64,000 bases of DNA. Origin: Malurus cyaneus samueli. Its lineage: Eukaryota > Chordata > Aves > Passeriformes > Maluridae. The stretch spans positions 55,284,918 to 55,348,917 of the forward strand of contig CM019216.1 of NCBI GenBank assembly GCA_009741485.1, in the 5' to 3' direction. How positions within the stretch are numbered: the stretch's first letter is position 1; each line of letters opens with the position of its first letter. Under the pieces are notes generated by a model. That model saw only the letters and a list, made by a program, of their open reading frames with translations, ran no database searches and had not been told where the DNA came from. The translations under genes and the position numbers were made by a program. This document shows, in pieces, positions 56,509-64,000 of the stretch.

Positions 56509-59500
56509 CTTCAATAAAAGAAAAAATAATTATTATTACCACCTCAACCAACTGGTAAGCTAGCAGACTCCAATGCTGAATAATATTTAACATGCAAGTG
56601 CTTGTTTTTGACAGCTTTTTATACTGTGAAAATATATGCTCATCACCATGGGGATAGATTAACGCCTGATGAAATATTTCTATACCAGCTATATTTGTGC
56701 AAATTCCTGGTGCTGGAAAACCACCACTCCTGTTGGTGCAAATGGCAGATTGTGAGCAGATTTTGTTGATTAATAAGGATTATTAATGAGGGTTGTATCA
56801 TCCATTCAGGTCTGGATGGTACCCACAATCTCAAAGGTGCATTTGTGCCACGATACAATGTGTGTGCATCTTACACAGACATGTAGCAGCAGCACATAGA
56901 ATGACCTCTGTATGGCTGGAAAATGCAATTCAAGAGTGCCCCGAGAGGATTCTAAGCAGAAATGGAGGCGGTGTCCCCTGTGCAATTGCAGCACAGAGCA
57001 TTTTGAGGGTCACCTGTACATGAGCAAGGCAGAGGCAATACAGGCTGCTCCCATCCCACGAGGTGCAAGGGCATCATCCCACACAGCAGAGCTCTGTTGT
57101 CAGACACTGCCAACCTGCCCCAAATGGCTTTGGTCACCCAGCTATCGCTCTCTGCATAAATCTGCAGGCCTGGTGGACGAGGCAACAAAACCCAGGCAGG
57201 CATTCACAGGATCCTGTTTATATCCAGGCAGCCTTTCTGGATGTGAGGAGGTTTACTGAGCATTGATGTCTCTGCTCTCAGCCAGCAGGACTCTGAGACA
57301 GAGAGTTGCTCCAGCAAAACTGAAGTGACAAGCCTCAAATCCCTGCTCTTGCTGCCTGAAGCAGTTACATCTGAAGCAGAAACATCTTCCTTTACTCATC
57401 TGTCTAAACACACCTGGTCATCTGCAAGGAAATTAGGACTCCTCCTAAAATGAGCAATATAAAATGCAGACAAAAGTCTGTAGCATGTAATGTCAGGAAA
57501 AATATGCTTTCCAAAACACACAGTGTTCATTCCTGACTTACATTTTTGCTGCTCCCAGCTATTACTTGTAGACATATTAAAATTCTGAAAATGTACACTG
57601 AGTTAAAGGAGGTAAAATATACACAACAAAGGCAGAGGATAAATGAAGATGACTGACAGCATCTCAAGTCTCATTATGCATGAATATGATGAGACTGTAA
57701 AAATAAGTTCATCAAAACAAGGCTTTGAGCATTAATGCTTGGAACTACGAATCTCCAAGAACTGATATATGGATACAGAATGGGTATTTCAGTGGGTGGC
57801 TTCCCCTCACATCTGCACATCTGGCATACAATAAATCATGGCCTAACCATCACGTCTCTCATTTACATGCATTAAACATTTGTATGAGAGGTTTATGTTT
57901 TGCATCATCACTGGCAAACTGTGTTGCTGCACAGGATACACACACACACACAGAAAAAGCAGCAGTGGAAGGGCTTTTTCTTATTTTCTTTCATTATAGG
58001 AGAAAAAATTAGAGTGCTGCACAAGCACCATGAGGGGCTTAAGTCCATGAAATGCCATGAGATAAGTCACTGTCTCCACTGTCAATGTCTAAAAGTATTT
58101 GAGTGTTTGGATTTTGTATTGGAATTATCAGGACCCTATAAGCCAGCATGGAGATGCTCACCTGGAATGCTCCCACCCATGAAAAAAATAGAACTTGGAA
58201 CCGGAACCACTAACTTAATCCATTAGTAATTTAGATAGACTCCTCTACCTAAATTAGAAAAGCACTCTCTAAATTATTAATGAAAATAGGTCTGTAGACT
58301 TTGATTTCTCAAACGTGCAATCTATGCAACAAAAAGAGGGGTTTGATGGGTATGTGGCTTCATAATTATCAGGAAAAAAAGAAAGGAGAAAAGGAAAAGA
58401 AGTCATGACATTAAAACCTTATGAGTGTTATTACAGTCAGCAAATAGAATTACAAATAAACCCTAACAACAGAACATGTGGAGGTCATATTTTCAGTCTT
58501 TCTTGGGATAAAAATTACATTTAAAAACATTTAAAGCATATAGATTTCCTAAGTGCTTTCTTTTCTCCAAAATGTTATCTCTAACATGACTTTAGCATGC
58601 TATTATTTAACTCACACATCTCATTCAAGCTTCCTTCAGATTTTGATGCAAAGCTGTAAAATAACCCTAAAAAACTCAGATAAAAAGAACCTTGACCTGT
58701 TTTCTACTTAATCAGGATGTTTAATAGAATAAGCTGTTATCTCTTGTGGGTTTTATGAAGGTTAGCCTAACATAACTCTGTACTTTTGCTATTCCGAGTT
58801 GTAGAAAAATAATTCCAATAATGACAACAGTCTCTGCAAATTCTTGGGGCAAAAAGAAAATAGCCACTTTTTTCAGAAAAAGCTTTAAACTCAAAAAAAA
58901 AGAGAAATTATTTATAAAACACAATGGATGAATGCAATGAAAAAGCCTAATGTCCTTTTGAGCTTGCCTCAATATGTTATCTAAATGTTGGGGCTTTAGG
59001 AGATTTAGTAAGTAATTTAAACTGAGTGTAATGTTGCAGAAAGCTATTTTAAAATAGTGCTGTAAAATGAAATATCTGGTTATTGTGGAACAGCTCCAAT
59101 CTGCAAATCAGAGTATCCTTCATGGCCTCATCAGTGTTTCAGCACTGCCCCCAGAAGACCCCATGGGTATTGGAGGAGCATTTCAGACTTCTAAGCCTAC
59201 TTTTCTCTCTACCAAGTACACCAATGAGGCATCCTGTAGAACTGTGAATAATTCCTGTAAGATATTGGGCCAGACGTCCTCAAACCTCTCAGCACAATCA
59301 GCCAACATCAATGACTTTTTCTCACCCATGTAAGCAGCTATTTCAACTCAAAGGTAAAAAATTTTTCTTTTAAAAGACTGTAATTATTAAGCTTCCAGCA
59401 AAGCTGTTGGAGTGAGGACCAATTTAAATGCGGTGAATGGGGGGAAAAAAAGAACAAAGATAAATAGTGACAGTAGATCACAGCCTGCAACTCTTTAATT

Positions 59501-62500
59501 TTATATTTATATTTCTTTTCAGCTGAATCCCCATGACAACCATCATTATCACATTCTGCAAAAATCTATTTCAACTCCACTTGGAAAACCAGTTCAAGCT
59601 ACCCTAAAGACCCACCAGACAGAGGTGTTTAGTCCTTTGTCCCATTCCAGCCAACACTTCCCAACACAGTCAAAGCAAGCACAAAAGCCGGGAGCCTGGG
59701 ATTGCATGTGACAATCCTCCCCCACCACCCCTCTTCCTATGCAGAGTACTAATTCCCTCTGGGGTTTCCCTAGGAGAATTGAAACTGCTAAAGGGTCAGG
59801 CAGGATCACAAATTGTGCTGTTTAAACATTTGTCTTCAAGGCAGCTGCCTACAGAGAGCAGTACTAGAAAATAGGAAGCAAACACTAATGAAGAGCAGTT
59901 GTCCAAGGAGTCTGGTGTTCTTGAATGCACCCAGAATGTCTGACTGCTCAGATCCATTTTCTGACATTTCCTGTGTTTTCATTGCAAAACCAACCCTTCT
60001 GTGCTTCATGTTAGTCCAAACAGCTTCCCCTCTGCAGACGGGGAATGCATCCATGCTGCAAACAGAAGTTTACTTGCCTCGTGTGTTACAGAAAGAGAAA
60101 GGGTGTGTGGGAACAGTTCCAGGGCAGCCTACCCAGGCCTGCTGAGATCACGGTGCCCTGACCTCAGCCAGCTCCCTGAAAGCCTGTTCAGATTTGCCTG
60201 TGCTCTCGAGCTTGCTTTCAGGGAAGAAGAAGGTTTACTCTTGGGTGTCTGAACTGCTCTTGCTGACCCGCTTATTAGTTTTTCTCTTTTGAGCTGCAGC
60301 ATTCACATAGTATTTTATGTCAAATTGAAGGAAATACCATCTGCAAATGTCACAAGTGTCCTATGTCATGTCCCAAATCTGCCTCATGTGAGAGACCCAG
60401 AACCAGAGTGGCTTGAGGGCAAATTAAACCAGAGTGACAGAAACATCCAAAGCTTCAGAGGCACTTGAAGACAAACTTGACCAAGATGAAATTCCGATGA
60501 GGCTGTCTACCCAAATCCAGGATAATACATGTTCCCATACAAATTCCACCCACTCTCTACTTTCTCCATCTCCATCAGAAAAAAAGGTCCAGCACCCTGT
60601 TGCTATGCTACAGTTGCCGGTGTCTGATTTTCACACGGAAGGAAACAAACCATGCTCATCTCTCTCAAGAACAAAACTGGTCAAGCAGAGCTGCAGGTGA
60701 CAAATGTGACCCAGTTCCTTTGACATCAGCCCCACTCTCTCATCACCACCTTTGGCATCAGCCTCTGTAGAAGGGCTGGTCATGGGAAGGCACGAGAGAA
60801 GCAGGACTCCTCGTTCAACAGAATCTTACACTGACATCTTGTGTGCCCTTTTGGGACCAAGGATAAACTTTACTAAAGGCAGTGGAAGTGCAGGCAGTCC
60901 TAATGACAGGCAGAGACTTCAAAAAATGTCAAGCAAGCAAGTGAATATGTCACTGCTATTTCTCCTTCGTCAGTCCAGAAGTGACAATATCTGGGTCTAA
61001 TTGTCTCACATACGATTCTGACCATGCCTCTGGTCTCAGGAATTTAGGAAAGCAGGTCTTAGCAAAGAGCACCTCCTCTCCTTCCCAAACCCCACAGCCA
61101 CTGACATTCTGAAAGCATTGCCTGAATCTACAGTCACACAGAGGCTGCACTTCAAGCTGCCCAAATAAACCTTGAGATTTAAACATAAAATAGTGAGTGA
61201 GAGTTGGCAGAAGTTGAGAGCTAAGAGATACTACCAGCTAGCACGCTTAAACAGCTGCGATAGGTGAGAACTCAGGCTGACACAAGACAACAGTATTTTG
61301 AAGAGTTATGAGCTTTTCAGAGGAAATAAAACAAATTGGAATGAGGCACTTATTTTCCAGCCTTGCTCATTTGGGGGCAGTCAGTGACAGTCAGAAAGCA
61401 GGCATGGACTAAAAGGAGCTCCTGCTGTCTAGGAGCACTGGACCAGCATGGTCATGGCTTCTCTGGGTCTCAGGAATGGAATTTAATCAGGCCAAAACAA
61501 CTGAAGGAAGTGGAGGACTGTGCACTTCTCCCCCATCACCCTTCTATTCCCAGAGGCAAATTTTTCCTACTCTTGCCTATTTTATTTCCTCCCAGCTTGA
61601 TTACTCCTCAGGATTATTCTCTTCTGATACTTTCCATGTCTAAAAAGGCACATCAGCCAGCCAGCTCAGCTTTCTTAAATCTGCTTGTACTGAAATACAA
61701 CTGCAAACGCAGGTTTATAACAGCCTATAATAACAAGGTTTTGCAAGGTATTAGTGCTGCTGATTAATGCTATCTACCAGGCCATGTCTTTCAAGCAGAG
61801 ATATTGTGAGCATATGGAAAAAAAAGTGCCTTTTAAAACTTCTTTTCCTAATTTTTCAATTTCTCTTCTTTCTCTTATACATGCATTTGACTTAGTCTTG
61901 AAAGGAATCTATGTCAGACTACTACAATGTCATGAAAAACAACAACCCAAGACTAGCAGAGTTGCTTTCACTTTTCCCCAAAAAGAAAATAGCTAATATC
62001 ATCTTGAAGTATGAGTCAGTTTTTATTCTGATAAAAAAAAATCCAAATGAAAGAAAATCTCACTTTCACACACACACAAGCAAACAAAAATCCCACAAAA
62101 AAACTCAGTAACTCTAGACCAACAACTGAAGGGAGAATGTGAAATACTCTACATGAGTAAAGCTTTCTTTAGGGTATGAAGATGTTTTTAATGGCTTAAA
62201 TTATTTTATTTGTTCGCTGAAACAGTTGGCAAAACTTTTAATGAGGATTACTACAACTGAAATAAACAAGTGGAAACAATCCAGATTTCCTTTGATTTTT
62301 TTAAAATTAAGTATTAATAAGAGTCCCTTTAATCTTTCATCCTTTACTGTGCCTGGGACATGCTGATTTCCAGGGCAGCTAATTTGCATTTAGGGAACCT
62401 CACATCCATCCACAATTCAACACTGAAGCTGCTGAGCTTCAACCTGTGTTTTTCCTGGCATACCCTAATCCTCTTCACACCCTAATTCTGGGCTCTGCCA

Positions 62501-63334
62501 CTCCATCACTTGAATGTGATAAGAGCTTTTTAGAGGTAGCAGTGCCAGACAGCAAAGTGAAGGGAATAATATCATCTAAATCTTCCTAGGATGTGCAAGA
62601 TACCCTCTCTGCCCAGAGTAAAGCCAGCTACCCTCTACCTTTAGAAAGAAAGAGAGAAAGAGAGAGAGAAAGAGAGAAAGAAAGAGAGAGAGAAAGAAAG
62701 AGAGAAAGAAAGAAAAGAAAGAAAAAGAAAGAAAGAAAGAAAGAAAGAAAGAAAAGAAAGAAGAGAAGAAGAAAGAAAGGAAAGGAAAGAAAGAAAGAAA
62801 GAAGAAAAAAAAGAAAGAAAGAAAGAAGAAGAAAGAAGAGAAAAATAAAGAATATTAAATTACCGAAGGAAAGAAAAAGAAACCAAGCAGACAATTAAAC
62901 AGAGTAATCTCAGTGTGGAAGGAGATGGAGAGAAAAACAGGGGAAACATTTCTGAAAATTATATTAACAAGAAGTGAACTAACATTCCTGTTTTGATTCT
63001 TGGTAACAAGTGTTTGCAAATTGCCCATACCCAGGAAAATATTTTTCAAATTCAAATGCCACCAGAGCCTTCAAAGAACAGCTCTTTGCAGGGCAAAACA
63101 GATAGCAAGTTCACGTTTCACAAGTACTCACTGAAATAGAAAATACTTTTTTTCTGCATATTTCACATTCATAGAGACACTTCCCAGATCACAAGAAATG
63201 TTAAGGCTGAGAAATAAACCCAGTTATCTGCACTCCTCCAGGGTGCATCCAGATTGTGACCCCAGCTCCCCTTCTCTCAGTCCCAGCAGATGCTGTTTGT
63301 GTGGCACCTGGAGCTGGATGTTCTCTGTACTCAC
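56509..63334 (-). other. IPCEF1: IPCEF1 intron inside the PH-coding region, 6.8 kb
   Basis: Contains a short CA run near 57943 and the long purine tract at 62643-62845. Open frames near 56952-57266, 59813-60252, 61363-61767 and 62593-62898 show no recognisable domain. No mobile element was recognised. Confidence 0.75.
62643..62845. repeat. Pure purine tract of 203 nt, (AAAG/AG)n microsatellite
   Basis: Every base from 62643 to 62845 is A or G on the + strand. Mixed AG, AAAG and AAG units make it up. On the IPCEF1 transcript strand it is a pure C/T tract about 490 bases inside the intron from the donor. It yields Arg/Lys/Glu-only and Phe/Leu/Ser-only frames that are not genes. Confidence 0.97.
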
Positions 63335-63504
63335 CAGCTGACTGCTGTACCAATACAGCGATGACTCCTTTAGCACACACCAGAACTTTTTCCATTTGTT
63401 GCCAATGAAAGCTCCTTTTTCCTTCTTTTTGTAGAGCCATCCTTGGCAATCGGCTTGCCCCAGCTCTTTGCACGATATCCTCCGGCGGCTCATTATAAAG
63501 AACC
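63335..63504 (-). CDS. IPCEF1: IPCEF1 exon: PH-domain N-terminal half
   Basis: A 170-bp exon, acceptor GGCACAG and donor GTGAGT. The frame reads GFFI then MSRRRISCKELGQADCQ, GWLYKKKEKGAF, NKWKKFWCVLK and SSLYWYSSQL. Human IPCEF1 has GFLTMSRRRISCKDLGHADCQ and so on. GWLYKKK and KWKKFWCVL are the first strands and basic phosphoinositide-facing loop of a PH domain. The ATG at 63493 equals an internal Met of the human long form, so upstream exons beyond 64000 are expected, though some isoforms could start here. From this ATG the eight exons give about 402 residues; the matching part of human IPCEF1 is about 409. IPCEF1 binds cytohesin-2 and acts with CNKSR3 in ARF6 signalling. Confidence 0.97.
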
Positions 63505-64000
63505 CTGTGCCATTAAAAATACAGTGTTGTGCTTGCTCAAAAGTGCATTACCAGGAAAGATGTTGCTGCCAATTAAAGATATCACCCTTACTTAGCATTC
63601 TCAGCAAGTCATCCAAGCATATCTTAAAATATACTCAGAAGTCTTTCAGTTTTATAATGGCAGTGACAGTAACACACATTTGAAAGGCATGCTGATGTTC
63701 AAAAACATAGTAAGCTCCAGATAATGCAGATACTAATTAATGCTAAGATAACCATACAGGAGTTTTTGTAAATTAGAAAAACAGCCTTTGATCCCTTTAA
63801 GAGAAGCATGCATATATTTTCCCTCACACAGCTGCACTGAAAAGGATACATCTATTTAAGTCAGCTAGAGAAAACTATTATGCCAAGTACATGAAAACCA
63901 CTAGTGTGTATGTCTGTGCAGGCAGCTGATTCTACCTCACTGATTTCCAGCTTTGACTCAATTAACATACCACAAGGATTTAGTCCAAAGGAACAGCCCG
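63505..64000 (-). other. IPCEF1: IPCEF1 upstream intron (partial)
   Basis: Lies upstream of the PH exon acceptor. No exon, promoter or mobile element was recognised. The pyrimidine tract before the acceptor is weak. Confidence 0.75.

Noticed and set aside
57943..57956. CA dinucleotide run
   Set aside because: Only about seven units; too short to be notable beyond a minor microsatellite.
62593..62898. Arg/Lys/Glu-rich frame on + and Phe/Leu/Ser frame on -
   Set aside because: Both are translations of the 203-nt purine microsatellite.

Overview
This is vertebrate nuclear DNA: AT-rich, with long introns, canonical GT-AG splice sites and small exons that match known vertebrate genes. It is most likely from a bird. 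The repeats are CR1 LINE tails and one CR1 reverse-transcriptase fragment, plus two solo retroviral LTRs of avian type, and I see no mammalian SINEs. The LTR at 26330-26907 resembles a family I associate with neoavian genomes. I cannot name the species.

Two protein genes face each other tail to tail, the same arrangement as on human 6q25. OPRM1 (mu-opioid receptor) is on the + strand. Its exon 2 (5747-6099), exon 3 (6971-7491) and last coding exon (12780-12818) are present, giving 303 residues from the end of TM1 to the C-terminus. Exon 1 lies upstream of the window. IPCEF1 (interactor of the cytohesin ARF exchange factors) is on the - strand. Eight coding exons run from 63504 down to a stop at 30258, and their phases join into one reading frame of about 402 residues from the first ATG in the window. 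Exons upstream of that ATG lie beyond 64000.

Layout: 1-5746 is OPRM1 intron 1. 5747-12818 is the OPRM1 coding part. 12819-30257 is the 17.4-kb convergent gap between the two stop codons; it holds both 3' UTRs and most of the mobile elements (CR1 RT fragment, 788-bp solo LTR with an intact 5-bp target duplication beside a CR1 tail, a second solo LTR, and a 91-bp repeat present twice). 30258-63504 is IPCEF1, whose introns carry CR1 tips, short tandem duplications and a 203-nt pure purine tract. 63505-64000 is IPCEF1 upstream intron.

There is no sign of a novel multi-gene system. The points most worth a second look are: (1) an unexplained 103-codon open frame at 29436-29744 on the - strand, in the IPCEF1 3' region, with coding-like codons and an AG acceptor in the matching phase; (2) the PH-domain exon at 55195-55257, where a conserved stretch is replaced by a C-run, either real divergence or a sequence error; (3) the paired 91-bp repeat; and (4) the predicted one-residue (Val) tail of an intron-retaining mu receptor. 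Most other open frames here are chance frames in introns or repeats.
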